DNA of 46,296 bases from Clostridium sp. AF27-2AA (GTDB lineage Bacteria > Bacillota > Clostridia > Lachnospirales > Lachnospiraceae), in NCBI RefSeq assembly GCF_003478505.1, contig NZ_QUFI01000024.1, positions 1 through 46,296 of the forward strand. Reading direction: 5' to 3'. Shown here piece after piece: positions 30,999 to 39,862 of this stretch (within the stretch, counting starts at the first letter, position 1; every line of letters begins with the position of its first letter). The notes under the pieces are model-generated. The model saw only the letters and a program-made list of their open reading frames with translations, had not been told where the DNA came from and did not search any database. The position numbers and the translations under genes were made by a program.

Positions 30999-32228
30999 AT
31001 GAAAGAGAAAGTTGTTCTTGCATATTCCGGCGGTCTGGATACCACTACAATTATCCCGTGGTTAAAGGAGCATTTCGATTACGATGTTGTCTGCTGCTGC
31101 ATCGACTGCGGTCAGGGAAATGAGCTGGATGGCTTAGAGGAGAGAGCAAAGCTCTCCGGCGCTTCCAAATTATACATTGAAGATCTGGTAGATGATTTCG
31201 CTGAGAACTACATCGTTCCGTGCGTACAGGCAAACGCCACCTATGAAAACAAGTACCTGTTAGGTACCTCCATGGCCCGTCCGGCCATCGCGAAACGCCT
31301 CGTTGAGATTGCCAGAAAAGAGGGCGCAGTTGCTATCTGCCACGGCGCTACCGGCAAGGGCAACGACCAGATCCGTTTCGAGCTGGGCATCAAGGCACTG
31401 GCTCCGGACATCAAGATCATCGCTCCGTGGCGTATGACTGATATCTGGACTCTGCAGTCCCGTGAAGATGAGATTGAATACTGCAAGCAGCACGGCATCG
31501 ATCTTCCGTTTGCAGCAGACAGCAGCTACAGCCGTGACCGTAACTTATGGCACATCAGCCATGAGGGCCTGGAGTTAGAGAATCCGGCAAACGAGCCGAA
31601 CTACGATCACCTTCTGGTATTAAGCAATACTCCGGAGAAAGCACCGGATGAGGGTGAGTACGTTACCATGACCTTCGAGAAAGGTGTTCCGACCAGCGTA
31701 AACGGCGAGAAGATGAAGGTTGCTGACATCATCCGCAAGCTGAACACCCTCGGCGGCAAACACGGCATCGGTATCGTAGATATCGTTGAGAACCGTGTTG
31801 TAGGCATGAAGTCCCGCGGCGTTTATGAGACTCCTGGCGGAACTATCCTCATGGAGGCTCACAAGCAGTTGGAGGAGCTGGTTCTTGACCGTGCTACCAT
31901 GGAAGTCAAGAAAGAGATGGGCGACAAGCTGGCTCAGGTTGTTTACGAGGGCAAATGGTTCACCCCGCTGTGCGACGCAATCCGCGCATTCGTAACCTCC
32001 ACTCAGGAGTATGTAACCGGTGAAGTCAAATTCAAACTATACAAGGGCAACATCATCAAAGCTGGTACTACTTCTCCGTACTCCTTATACAGCGAGTCCC
32101 TGGCATCCTTCACCACCGGCGATCTTTACGATCACCACGATGCAGACGGCTTCATCACCCTGTTCGGACTGCCGCTTAAGGTTCGCGCAATGAAGATGGC
32201 TGAGCTTAAGAAAAACGAGACCAAATAA
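30999..32228 (+). CDS. argG: Argininosuccinate synthase
   Basis: Joins citrulline and aspartate with ATP. 409 residues. The N-type ATP pyrophosphatase loop VVLAYSGGLDTT is at residues 5-16. GATGKGNDQIRFE and YSRDRNLWHISHEG contact citrulline and aspartate. The start at 30999 follows AGGAGG with 8-base spacing; upstream in-frame codons overlap the promoter region. argF, argH and carbamoyl phosphate synthase genes are not in the window. Codon use is strongly biased, as in a highly expressed gene. Confidence 0.96.
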   Translation: MKEKVVLAYSGGLDTTTIIPWLKEHFDYDVVCCCIDCGQGNELDGLEERAKLSGASKLYIEDLVDDFAENYIVPCVQANATYENKYLLGTSMARPAIAKRLVEIARKEGAVAICHGATGKGNDQIRFELGIKALAPDIKIIAPWRMTDIWTLQSREDEIEYCKQHGIDLPFAADSSYSRDRNLWHISHEGLELENPANEPNYDHLLVLSNTPEKAPDEGEYVTMTFEKGVPTSVNGEKMKVADIIRKLNTLGGKHGIGIVDIVENRVVGMKSRGVYETPGGTILMEAHKQLEELVLDRATMEVKKEMGDKLAQVVYEGKWFTPLCDAIRAFVTSTQEYVTGEVKFKLYKGNIIKAGTTSPYSLYSESLASFTTGDLYDHHDADGFITLFGLPLKVRAMKMAELKKNETK

Positions 32229-32246
32229 AATAATCTGAATCTGTAA

Positions 32247-32289
32247 AAACCCGGAAGAAGCCGCTCATACGGCTTTTTCCGGGTTTTTT
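32247..32289 (+). terminator. argG terminator
   Basis: AAACCCGG (32247-32254) pairs with CCGGGTTT (32279-32286) around an inner AAGCC/GGCTT stem and runs into TTTTTT. Confidence 0.9.
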
Positions 32290-32302
32290 ATTTTGAAAGC
32301 TA

Positions 32303-32337
32303 TAAAAGAGGACCACCCCATCCGGGGGCAGTCCTCT
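32303..32337 (-). terminator. Terminator of the galactarate dehydratase gene
   Basis: On the minus strand AGAGGAC (32331-32337) pairs with GTCCTCT (32307-32313) with an inner CCCC/GGGG stem, followed by TTTTAT. It faces the argG terminator. Confidence 0.8.
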
Positions 32338-32373
32338 CTGAATTTTGAATTTAATTTGCTTTTTCCGGCAGGA

Positions 32374-33891
32374 TCAGGTTATCGGTGCCGGGTTGAAGAT
32401 GCACATGTCGTTGTGGAATCCGTGCTGATCGCTGTACGGCTGCTTGATTCCGCTTGCCACATCCAGGATCATGTCGAAGATCTGCTGGCCGACATCTGCG
32501 ATGGTTTTCTCACCGGTAGCCACATCACCGGCAGAGATGTCGATCATGTCGAACCAGTGGTTCTTTAACTCGTTACGGCTGCAGACCTTGATAACCGGGC
32601 TGATATCCAGTCCATACGGAGTTCCGCGTCCGGTCATGAATACCTGAAGGCCGATACCGCTTGCAACCTGGCTCGGTCCGCAAACGATGTCGCTGGCCGG
32701 GGTAGCTGCATAGATCAGGCCATGTTTGGTCGGCTTCTGAGCCGGGGAAAGTACTTCCACGATCTGGCTGGTACCGCTCTTTGCGATACTTCCCATTGCT
32801 TTCTCTACGATATTCGCAAGTCCGCCTGCCTTGTTGCCAGGAGTCGGGTTTGCGTCACGGCCTACGCCGCCCTCTGCAAGGTACTTGTCGTACCATTTCA
32901 TCTCCTCTGCCAGACGGTCACGGGTGTGGGCATCCGGGCAGCGTGCTGCCAGCATGTGAACGCCGTCGCGAACCTCGGTAACCTCACTGAACATAACGGT
33001 AGCGCCGCCACGAACCAGCATATCTGCTGCGTAACCTGCACTCGGGTTAGCGGAGATACCGGAGAATGCGTCACTGCCGCCGCACTGCATACCGATCAGC
33101 AGGTCGCTTAACGGAAGCTCCTCACGGGTTCTCTTGTTCAGCTTCTGCAGCTTTTTATCTGCCATTTCCAGAATTGCGTTCATCATAGCGTCATGACCAG
33201 CGTAGTCCTGAAGAGTCAGAACGTTCTCCGGGGTGATATCCTCCGGCGGAAGCACGCGGTCATAGGTCAGCTTCTCACAGCCAAGGCCTACTACCATGAT
33301 CTCACCGCCAAAGTTCGGATGACGGATGACATTGGTGATCGCGCGGATCGGGATATATGCTAACGGTGCGTTGATCGCAACACCACAGCCATACGGATGG
33401 GTAACTGCTACCACACCATCTACATTCGGATACTTCGGAAGCAGCTCCTTCTTAATGCGCTCTACTGCTACCTTTAATACGCCAGCCGCACACTGAACCG
33501 TGGTTACGATTCCCAGAAGGTTTCTGGTGCCTGCCGGACCCTCGGCATTGCGGTAACCCATCCAGGTGGTTCTGGTCGGCATCGGAAGATCCTCCACCGG
33601 TACCAGGTTGGTGCCGTACTCCATATCATCTACAGACGGGCTCTGCGGGAGATCCAGCATATGCTCATTGATCCAGTCACCCTTCTTGATATCGTTGATC
33701 GCATAGCCGAGAACAACGCCGTAACGAATGATCTCTCCGCCTGCCGGGATATCGCACAGAGCAATCTTATGAGCCTGCGGAATGTCCTGATTGGTCACAA
33801 GACCTTCCATGATCTCGGTGCCGGCCTTCAGATCCTGAACAGCTACAACAACGTTATCCTGGTCTTTGATCTTGACATACAAACGTGCCAT
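32374..33891 (-). CDS. garD: Galactarate dehydratase (UxaA/GarD family)
   Basis: Dehydrates galactarate to 5-dehydro-4-deoxyglucarate. 505 residues with the N-terminal SAF domain (about 1-95, VKIKDQDNVVVAVQDLKAGT) and the UxaA core: GYRNAEGPAGTRNLLGI, HPYGCGVAINAP, VVGLGCEKL, GMQCGGSDAFSG, MFSEVTEVRDGVHML and ATPASDIVCGPSQVASGI. It matches E. coli GarD almost end to end, closer than altronate dehydratase UxaA. The start at 33891 follows AAGGAGGAAATGT. It is a lone gene with promoter and terminator; no aldolase, reductase or sugar-acid transporter gene adjoins, so the rest of the pathway must lie elsewhere. Confidence 0.9.
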   Translation of the reverse strand: MARLYVKIKDQDNVVVAVQDLKAGTEIMEGLVTNQDIPQAHKIALCDIPAGGEIIRYGVVLGYAINDIKKGDWINEHMLDLPQSPSVDDMEYGTNLVPVEDLPMPTRTTWMGYRNAEGPAGTRNLLGIVTTVQCAAGVLKVAVERIKKELLPKYPNVDGVVAVTHPYGCGVAINAPLAYIPIRAITNVIRHPNFGGEIMVVGLGCEKLTYDRVLPPEDITPENVLTLQDYAGHDAMMNAILEMADKKLQKLNKRTREELPLSDLLIGMQCGGSDAFSGISANPSAGYAADMLVRGGATVMFSEVTEVRDGVHMLAARCPDAHTRDRLAEEMKWYDKYLAEGGVGRDANPTPGNKAGGLANIVEKAMGSIAKSGTSQIVEVLSPAQKPTKHGLIYAATPASDIVCGPSQVASGIGLQVFMTGRGTPYGLDISPVIKVCSRNELKNHWFDMIDISAGDVATGEKTIADVGQQIFDMILDVASGIKQPYSDQHGFHNDMCIFNPAPIT

Positions 33892-33966
33892 ACATTTCCT
33901 CCTTCTTCGTCTCGCACTGCGGTTTTGCACGAACCTGCAATGCTTTAACTCCTTGTTGATAATCAT

Positions 33967-33995
33967 ATTATAATGCAGGAAATGTCATAAGTAAA
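33967..33995 (-). promoter_or_regulatory. Promoter of garD
   Basis: On the minus strand TTTACT (33990-33995) and TATAAT (33967-33972) have a 17-base spacer. The 5' leader is about 70 bases. Confidence 0.7.
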
Positions 33996-34033
33996 ATTAA
34001 TTCTTTTTTTTAAAAACTTAGTTTTTGTAAGTT

Positions 34034-34552
34034 CTATTCATACAGATCCAATACGATCTTCGTGGAAACATCCTTGGCTGTTCCGGTCCGTCTGTCGACC
34101 TCAAAGGTTTTTAAGGTGCTTCCAATCTCATCCGGGCGGCTCTCTTCCTGAACTACAACGGTATATTTGTACTGGTTTTTGCTGTCTACCCGGTAATGCA
34201 GCACAATATCCTCAGAAATTTCCCTGTTGAACCAGCCGGCACGGTTTACCGCATTCTCCACCAGATAGCAGACGGAAGTCTCATCCAGGGACGGATGGCT
34301 GTTCCACGCCCCATTTTCCGCATCCAGGTCATACCAGACACCGTCTATCTTCTGCCAGCCGGATGCCAGGCTGCCATCGTCTTCTTTGTAAGTCCAGTCT
34401 CCGTTTTCTGCCTGCTGCCATTCGGCCGCGTAAGCCTTAAGCTCTGTCTCGGTGCCAACCGCAAAAACAGCCGCGCTTCCAGCAGCCAGCAGAAATGCTC
34501 CTGCCAGAATGCCCTTCATGGTTTTCTTCATTTTTCCCTGTCTGAGTTTCAT
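34034..34552 (-). CDS. Small secreted protein with one wall-binding-like repeat
   Basis: 172 residues. A basic N-terminus and the hydrophobic stretch GILAGAFLLAAGSAAVFA make a signal peptide, with possible cleavage near AYAAE. Residues about 45-80 (WQQAENGDWTYKEDDGSLASGW, then VWYDLDAENG) have the aromatic/glycine spacing of a choline/glucan-binding repeat. The remainder is a small alpha/beta domain of unknown type with HYRVDSKNQYKYTVVVQEE. The start at 34552 has AGAGGGCG upstream; ATG at 34531 is an alternative. Function unknown; one repeat is unlikely to be enough for wall anchoring. Confidence 0.7.
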   Translation of the reverse strand: MKLRQGKMKKTMKGILAGAFLLAAGSAAVFAVGTETELKAYAAEWQQAENGDWTYKEDDGSLASGWQKIDGVWYDLDAENGAWNSHPSLDETSVCYLVENAVNRAGWFNREISEDIVLHYRVDSKNQYKYTVVVQEESRPDEIGSTLKTFEVDRRTGTAKDVSTKIVLDLYE

Positions 34553-34655
34553 AAATATCGCCCTCTTCTTTCTATCTGCAATTGTATTTCATCTTACCAG
34601 AAGAATATGACCGTTCTGTGAAGCAAAGCAAAACTTTTTCCGTTTTTCCAGAGAC

Positions 34656-34696
34656 GCGCAAAAGGACCTTCCCCGTACCGGGGAAAGCCCTTTCGC
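34656..34696 (-). terminator. Terminator of the PTS operon
   Basis: On the minus strand AAAGGGC...CCCCGGTACGGGG...GTCCTTT folds into an extended hairpin (about 34661-34693), followed by TTTGCG. It lies about 35 bases after the IIBC stop. Confidence 0.7.
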
Positions 34697-34728
34697 ATAT
34701 CTATGGTTTGGAACCAGGGAGGACTCTG

Positions 34729-36186
34729 CTATTTGCAAAGCTTTTTGAATTCATCTGCCACAAACTGTACCTGGGTTCCGATGATGACCTGAACGGAGGT
34801 CTTGCTCGGACGCATCACACCTGCAACGCCTGCGGATTTGATCCGTTTCTCATCCACCTTCGTGTAATCCTTGATCTCCAGACGAAGTCTGGTGATGCAG
34901 TTATCGATAGAAGCTACGTTCTCCGGACCGCCTACGCCTTCCAGAACGATCTTTGCTACCTGAGTAAAGTCATTGTTTGCAAGTTTCACCTGAGTTTCAT
35001 CTGCGTCATCATCCTCACGACCCGGAGTCTTCAGATTGAACTTAACGATAACAACACGGAATACTACATAGTAGATCACGCCGACAGCCAGGCCAACCGG
35101 AATCAGCAGCCACGGATTCTGTGCCAGCGGAGTGAAGGAGCTAAGTACCATATCTACCGCACCGCCGGAGAAGGAGAAGCCTGCACGGATCGGAAGTGCT
35201 ACGGTAATACCAGCGGTGATACCGGCTAACAGAGCATGTACCACATACAGACCAGGAGCCAGGAACATGAAAGAGAACTCGATTGGCTCGGTTACGCCAG
35301 TAAAGAAGGAGCAGAATGCTGCGGATGCAAGCAGTCCGTATACCATTTTCTTTTTAGACGGTTTTGCAGTCTGATACATAGCCAGGCAGGCTGCCGGAAG
35401 ACCAAACATCATGAACGGGAAGAAACCGGTCATGTACATACCTGTCTGTCCGTAAACACCGGTGTTGCCCCAGAAATTACTTAAATCACTGATTCCGGCT
35501 ACATCGAACCAGAATACAGAGTTCAGTGCATGATGCAGACCGAACGGGATCAGCAGACGGTTGAAGAATGCATAGATACCTGCACCCAGAGCGCCCATGC
35601 CGATAAAGGTCTCACCCAGAGTAACCAGTGCACCGTAAACTAACGGCCATACAAAGAACAGAACAAGTGCTGCCACGATAGAATACAGTGCGGTGAAGAT
35701 CGCAACTGCACGCTTGCCACTGAAGAATGCCAGCGCATCCGGAAGTTTTACGGATTTGTACTTATTGTAGCAGTTCGCACCGATCAGACCGGAAACAATA
35801 CCAACGAACTGGTTCACGATCTTGCCGAACGCCGGAGCTGCCTCGTGACCGGTGATACCGGCAACGGAACCGCTGCTTAAGAGCGTAGTGATCATGTACA
35901 TGGAAACCAGGCCTGCCAGACCTGCTGTACCATCACTGTCATCTGCCATGCCGACTGCAACACCAATTGCAAACAGCCAGGACATATTGTCGATCAGCGC
36001 TCCGCCGGCCTTGATCAGGAACAGACCGATGGAATAACTCAGGCCTCCTGCCGTGAAGCCCTGAACCTCACCTGCCATTGCCGCAGGTGCCAGAATGTAT
36101 CCGATTCCCATCAGGATACCGCATACCGGAAGACATGCTACCGGAAGCATCAAAGCTTTGCCCAATCTCTGGAAAAACTTCATCAT
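34729..36186 (-). CDS. PTS EIIBC component, N-acetylglucosamine/glucose type
   Basis: Imports and phosphorylates a hexose. 485 residues. The EIIC membrane domain (about 1-390) begins FFQRLGKALMLPVACLP and contains GVTEPIEFSFMFLAPGLYVVHA, a form closer to NagE than PtsG. The EIIB domain (about 405-485) has the phospho-cysteine in SIDNCITRLRLE. No IIA is fused; a separate IIA gene lies upstream. RBS AAAGGGG; ATGATG start at 36186. It is the last gene of the antiterminator-IIA-HPr-IIBC operon. The sugar is inferred as GlcNAc or glucose from the family. Confidence 0.9.
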   Translation of the reverse strand: MMKFFQRLGKALMLPVACLPVCGILMGIGYILAPAAMAGEVQGFTAGGLSYSIGLFLIKAGGALIDNMSWLFAIGVAVGMADDSDGTAGLAGLVSMYMITTLLSSGSVAGITGHEAAPAFGKIVNQFVGIVSGLIGANCYNKYKSVKLPDALAFFSGKRAVAIFTALYSIVAALVLFFVWPLVYGALVTLGETFIGMGALGAGIYAFFNRLLIPFGLHHALNSVFWFDVAGISDLSNFWGNTGVYGQTGMYMTGFFPFMMFGLPAACLAMYQTAKPSKKKMVYGLLASAAFCSFFTGVTEPIEFSFMFLAPGLYVVHALLAGITAGITVALPIRAGFSFSGGAVDMVLSSFTPLAQNPWLLIPVGLAVGVIYYVVFRVVIVKFNLKTPGREDDDADETQVKLANNDFTQVAKIVLEGVGGPENVASIDNCITRLRLEIKDYTKVDEKRIKSAGVAGVMRPSKTSVQVIIGTQVQFVADEFKKLCK

Positions 36187-36304
36187 AATGTAAAACCCCT
36201 TTCTTTTTTTCGCCTCTCGGCGTTTTCTTTATTTGAACCATTCCCCAATGGATTCAAATCACATTTGCATATAACAACAGCCATGAAAGAGTCGGTTTGC
36301 CAGC

Positions 36305-36556
36305 TCACTTCTGCAGAATCTGCGCAATTGTCTTTACTGCCTGCTCTGCATCTTCGCCACACGCCTGGATTTCAATAAAATCTCCGGCTCTGGCCTCCAT
36401 GGCCATCAGTTCCAGGATGTGATCCGCCCTTGCTGTCTTCTCCCCTAAGCAAAGCCGGATCTTTGCATTCAGGTCTCCTGCTGCCGCAAAAATCCTCGCA
36501 GCATTGCGGACATGAAGCCCCTCCGGATCCTGAAGTCTGACCGTAATACAGCTCGT
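36305..36556 (-). CDS. HPr-like phosphocarrier protein with ACG start
   Basis: 83 residues if read from ACG at 36556. The frame is closed upstream by TGA and has no ATG, GTG or TTG before the conserved core. GGAGTGAGGAGAT precedes the ACG, and reading it as residue 1 places the phospho-histidine at H15 (GLHVRNAARIF), the canonical HPr position. ATT three codons later is the alternative start. The Ser46 regulatory site is not conserved: the aligned segment is ADHILELM where Bacillus-type HPr has AKSIMGLM. Pro18 is also replaced by Asn. It lies between the IIA and IIBC genes, so it probably relays phosphate within this PTS. I derived it directly from the sequence because the ordinary start codon is missing. 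Confidence 0.8.
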   Translation of the reverse strand, partial: TSCITVRLQDPEGLHVRNAARIFAAAGDLNAKIRLCLGEKTARADHILELMAMEARAGDFIEIQACGEDAEQAVKTIAQILQK

Positions 36557-36582
36557 ATCTCCTCACTCCGTTCTTTTTATAA

Positions 36583-37071
36583 TCATAAGGTAATGATCGG
36601 ATCAGCCGGCTTTACCTGCATACCGGTGTGACAGACCATATCCGGAAAATCCGGTGTATTGCAGATGAGGACCGGCGTGATCACATCGTATCCAGCTGCA
36701 CGAATCTGCTCTAAATCTGCCGTGATCAGAAGATCTCCGGCCTGAACGCGGTCTCCCTGCTTTACATGGGCCGTAAAATGCTGTCCCTTTAACTGCACTG
36801 TATCCAGCCCGATATGAACAATGACTTCAGCACCGTTATCTCCCCTGATGCTGACGGCATGTCCGGTGTCGAACATCACTGTGACCTCACCGGAAAGCGG
36901 CGCCCTGAATTCTCCTTCAGACGGCTTCACAGCCACACCCTTTCCAAGGATCTCCTGCGCAAAGGCAGGATCATTCACTTCGCTCAGCGGAACTACTGAA
37001 CCGGATACCGGTGATAATACCTCATCTGCCTCCTTTTTCCCTCCAAACATTTTTTTCAGTGTCTGAAACAT
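36583..37071 (-). CDS. PTS EIIA component, glucose type (Crr-like)
   Basis: 162 residues. Accepts phosphate from HPr and passes it to EIIB. LSPVSGSVVPLSEVNDPAF opens the beta-sandwich. GHAVSIRG holds the auxiliary His, and VIVHIGLDTVQLKG the phosphorylated His. The start at 37071 follows AAAGGAGAAGAGCGTT; a long upstream in-frame extension overlaps the antiterminator gene and has no ribosome binding site. It is second in the operon. Confidence 0.92.
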   Translation of the reverse strand: MFQTLKKMFGGKKEADEVLSPVSGSVVPLSEVNDPAFAQEILGKGVAVKPSEGEFRAPLSGEVTVMFDTGHAVSIRGDNGAEVIVHIGLDTVQLKGQHFTAHVKQGDRVQAGDLLITADLEQIRAAGYDVITPVLICNTPDFPDMVCHTGMQVKPADPIITL

Positions 37072-37163
37072 AACGCTCTTCTCCTTTCTTTTTTCTGCCA
37101 TCCATTTCCGTCTGTGTTTTCTGCATGCCGCCGATGCACTCCCCCCCTGTGACAGCGTTTTTC

Positions 37164-38009
37164 TTAAGCCTGCGGACTGCAATTTCTAACCCGTCGGATA
37201 TGAACAGACAGATAGGATACCTCTTCCTCCGACACTTCATGGCCGTAGGTCTGCCAGATAAAATCCTTCACACCTCTGCTGCAGGCGTATTCCTCCGGAT
37301 ACATCTGCCGGATCATGGCATGAAATTCCTCCAGACCGGCTCCGTCATCCAGTGACTCTCCGCTGTAGATCCGGTGTGCCAGAAAACGCAGATGCGTGAT
37401 CATGCGCTCGTAGCTCGTGGAGGTTTCATCCAGCTCTATATGAAAATAATCTCCCACTAATTTAAGGACATCCTGAATGATCTTTGTCATGTCAATGGTG
37501 TCACGCATGCGGGTGTTGTACTCCGCATTCACAATATGAAGGGCGATGGAAGCTGCTTCATCGGCCGGAAAAGCAATGCCCAGCCTGCGCTCGATCAGAT
37601 CCAGCGCAAAAGTGCCAATCAGGTACTCTTCCCTGTAAAAGGTACGAACCTCCCGCAGAAGCGGATTGCCAAACAGCATCTTCTTCTGATACCGCTCTAT
37701 TGCAAAATTGATATGATCCGTCAGCGTGAGATAAATGTTATGATTCAGTTTTTTATTCATAACACCTTTTGCATACTGGATCACCTCTGCGGAAATCTGG
37801 AGCCGCTCCGGCGGAAGCTTCTGGACCAGGCTCTTGAACTGATCCATAATCCCCGGATTGTCGAGACGGAATACCTTCTCGATCAGCTCGTTTGGAATAT
37901 CCATGCCAGCCCGGAGCTGGAAGCCAATGCCCTTTCCCATAACGACCACTTCCCGTCCGTCTTCCAGGGCACTGACCACGTTGTTGTTAATCACTTTTTC
38001 AATTTTCAT
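37164..38009 (-). CDS. BglG/LicT-family transcriptional antiterminator
   Basis: 281 residues. The N-terminal RNA-binding CAT domain (1-55) reads KIEKVINNNVVSALEDGREVVVMGKGIGF. Two PTS regulation domains follow: PRD1 (about 65-170, His in LTDHINFAIER) and PRD2 (about 175-280, with HLRFLAHRI and YLSVHIRR). Phosphorylation by HPr/EIIB sets its activity. The start at 38009 follows GGTGGGGACAAGT. Directly upstream are a terminator and an overlapping RAT sequence, so it most likely binds its own leader and regulates the whole operon. Confidence 0.92.
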   Translation of the reverse strand: MKIEKVINNNVVSALEDGREVVVMGKGIGFQLRAGMDIPNELIEKVFRLDNPGIMDQFKSLVQKLPPERLQISAEVIQYAKGVMNKKLNHNIYLTLTDHINFAIERYQKKMLFGNPLLREVRTFYREEYLIGTFALDLIERRLGIAFPADEAASIALHIVNAEYNTRMRDTIDMTKIIQDVLKLVGDYFHIELDETSTSYERMITHLRFLAHRIYSGESLDDGAGLEEFHAMIRQMYPEEYACSRGVKDFIWQTYGHEVSEEEVSYLSVHIRRVRNCSPQA

Positions 38010-38083
38010 ACTTGTCCCCACCAGTACCAGCCGGTCTTCAACGATCTAATCTGTTTTTATATTATCAGGCAATATAAAAGAAA

Positions 38084-38164
38084 TAAAAAAACCAATTCTG
38101 AACAAATATCTGCCACACAAAATATCGTTCAGAACTGGTCTTGCCTGCCGTACAGTAACAACCC
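38084..38164 (-). promoter_or_regulatory. RAT antiterminator site overlapping an intrinsic terminator
   Basis: On the minus strand, 38137-38164 matches the LicT/BglG ribonucleic antiterminator, with GGTTGTTACTG and GGCAGGCAAGACC as its two conserved sides. Its last bases are the first arm of a 13-bp terminator stem (ACCAGTTCTGAAC 38127-38139 with 38091-38103) that ends in TTTTTTT. The two folds exclude each other, so bound antiterminator permits read-through into the PTS operon. Confidence 0.92.
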
Positions 38165-38195
38165 AATCTGTTGCTATTCAAATCATGTTATCCTC

Positions 38196-38224
38196 ATGTT
38201 ACCATGATTTTGACGACATGTCAA
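38196..38224 (-). promoter_or_regulatory. Promoter of the PTS operon
   Basis: On the minus strand TTGACA (38219-38224) and TAACAT (38196-38201) are spaced by 17 bases, about 30 bases upstream of the RAT. Confidence 0.8.
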
Positions 38225-38298
38225 CTTACTTTTCATCCTCTATTGTTCATTTTTCACAATTCGTGTTGTTGCGCGCGCACAATGGCAATATTCGCACA

Positions 38299-39669
38299 TT
38301 ACGTAACCGCTTCGGTATCCTCATGAATGACAAAACATCCTCTTCCGCTTTCTTTCGCTTCATAGAGCGCAGCGTCGGTCTCTGTCAAAAGCTCTGTTAT
38401 GTCATGTGGAAACAGAAAATGGTACGCTCCGATGCTGCTGCCCACTGAAATATCCGGTGAAATTTCGGTAATATCCCGTAAAAACCGGCTCAGCATTTTC
38501 TCCAGCTCCGCCCGTTCCAGTTCCCGGCTGATCATCACCGCAAATTCATCTCCGCCGCCCCGGCCGACAATGCCACAGTCAGCAACTGCATCTTCCAGCA
38601 CCTGGGCAAACCGGCGAAGCACTTTGTCCCCGGTCGGATGTCCAAAGGTATCATTCACCTGTTTAAAGCGGTCCACATCCAGAAACAGGAACCAGCCCCT
38701 TGTCCCCGGCTCCGAGTCTGCCTGGATTCTCCTGCACTGGTTCAGAAAAAGCCTCCGTCCCATAACGCCGGTCAGGCTGTCCATCTGCCCTGCATACTCT
38801 TTGTATTTCATATACCGGTACATCAGCAGGGCGGCCATCAGAATAATGAAGTTCAGCGCCAGCATCGCTGTACGAAACTGGATCTGCAAATGCAGGATAT
38901 CATGCTGAATCTCACCAGTCACAACGACATGATGTACAGTCAGCATATAATTTATCCGGTCAGAAAAATAAATCGTAGAAACCGCTGTCATACACAAAAC
39001 AAACAGGATCATGCCGCAAAATACCACAACGCTCCGAAATGACCAGCGCCAGTCCTGTTCCTGCTGATTCACCGCTTTCCGGTAACGCGTAACAGCCTCA
39101 CTCTGATAGATCCGGTCAACCAACAGTACACTGACCAGACAAAGCAGCTGGATCAGCATATCATCAAACCGCATGGAGCCTATGGATTTCCAGCTAAAAC
39201 CACTTGATGGAAAGAAGATTCCCATTGCCGTATAAACCAAAAACGCGTGCAGCTTTGGAGCAATAAACGCCGTCAGGCACTTAAAAAACTGTGCATGCTT
39301 CCGTTTTCTGGACCAGGAAAAAAGCAGTCCGGTCAGAACACTAAAGAGAAGTCTGGTCCCAACACTCAAGATCAGACTTTCCAACGGAGCACCGCTCTGA
39401 AAGGGGGAAAACAGCCGGTCATCTGCCATCACATACAATGCAGATGCCTTATACATACTGCCAAACCCAAAGATCAGTCCGGCAAACGCGGACTGCGCTG
39501 TTCCGAACAGACATCCAATCACCACAACCGGAATATATGCAGTGGCCACCGATATCGGCGGAACGTGGATATACCCCAAAAAGGTAGAGGACATAATCAG
39601 CTCCAGCGCGATCAGAATCCCCAGACAACACCATTCAAATTTGCAATTATTCCACTTTTTTCGATTCAT
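38299..39669 (-). CDS. Membrane-bound diguanylate cyclase (GGDEF)
   Basis: About 456 residues. The N-terminal 290 residues hold several membrane helices that resemble ECF-transporter S-component or MASE-type sensor domains (CCLGILIALELIMSSTF, VVVIGCLFGTAQSAFAGLIFGFGSMY). The GGDEF domain follows (MDSLTGVMGRRLF, FLFLDVDRFKQVNDTFGH, GRGGGDEFAVM), with an intact GGDEF signature. Synthesis of c-di-GMP from two GTP is expected. No RxxD inhibitory-site motif precedes GGDEF at the usual distance. The start at 39669 is preferred (AGGTGTTGGGGA upstream); ATG at 39699 lacks a ribosome binding site. Confidence 0.85.
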   Translation of the reverse strand: MNRKKWNNCKFEWCCLGILIALELIMSSTFLGYIHVPPISVATAYIPVVVIGCLFGTAQSAFAGLIFGFGSMYKASALYVMADDRLFSPFQSGAPLESLILSVGTRLLFSVLTGLLFSWSRKRKHAQFFKCLTAFIAPKLHAFLVYTAMGIFFPSSGFSWKSIGSMRFDDMLIQLLCLVSVLLVDRIYQSEAVTRYRKAVNQQEQDWRWSFRSVVVFCGMILFVLCMTAVSTIYFSDRINYMLTVHHVVVTGEIQHDILHLQIQFRTAMLALNFIILMAALLMYRYMKYKEYAGQMDSLTGVMGRRLFLNQCRRIQADSEPGTRGWFLFLDVDRFKQVNDTFGHPTGDKVLRRFAQVLEDAVADCGIVGRGGGDEFAVMISRELERAELEKMLSRFLRDITEISPDISVGSSIGAYHFLFPHDITELLTETDAALYEAKESGRGCFVIHEDTEAVT

Positions 39670-39862
39670 TCCCCAACACCTGTTATTCGCAGCTTTCATA
39701 GACAAACTATACTAGTTTATAAAAGATTTGCCAAAAAAACAAAATATATTTCAGAATTATGTCGAAAAATGTCAGAATCAATGTTTAGCTATAATCCTTT
39801 TCATTTTGCACACTTCATGCTAGAATAAAAACATTCATACAAAAGAAAGGAATTCACGCATC

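Noticed and set aside
36372..36566. A 64-codon frame starting MRRYELYYGQ
   Set aside because: It is an out-of-frame reading of the HPr gene. The correct frame gives GLHVRNAARIF with His15.
38225..38298. A further promoter-regulatory motif between the PTS promoter and the diguanylate cyclase stop
   Set aside because: Only AT-rich sequence and a GCGCGC stretch are seen; no repeat or hexamer pair is convincing.
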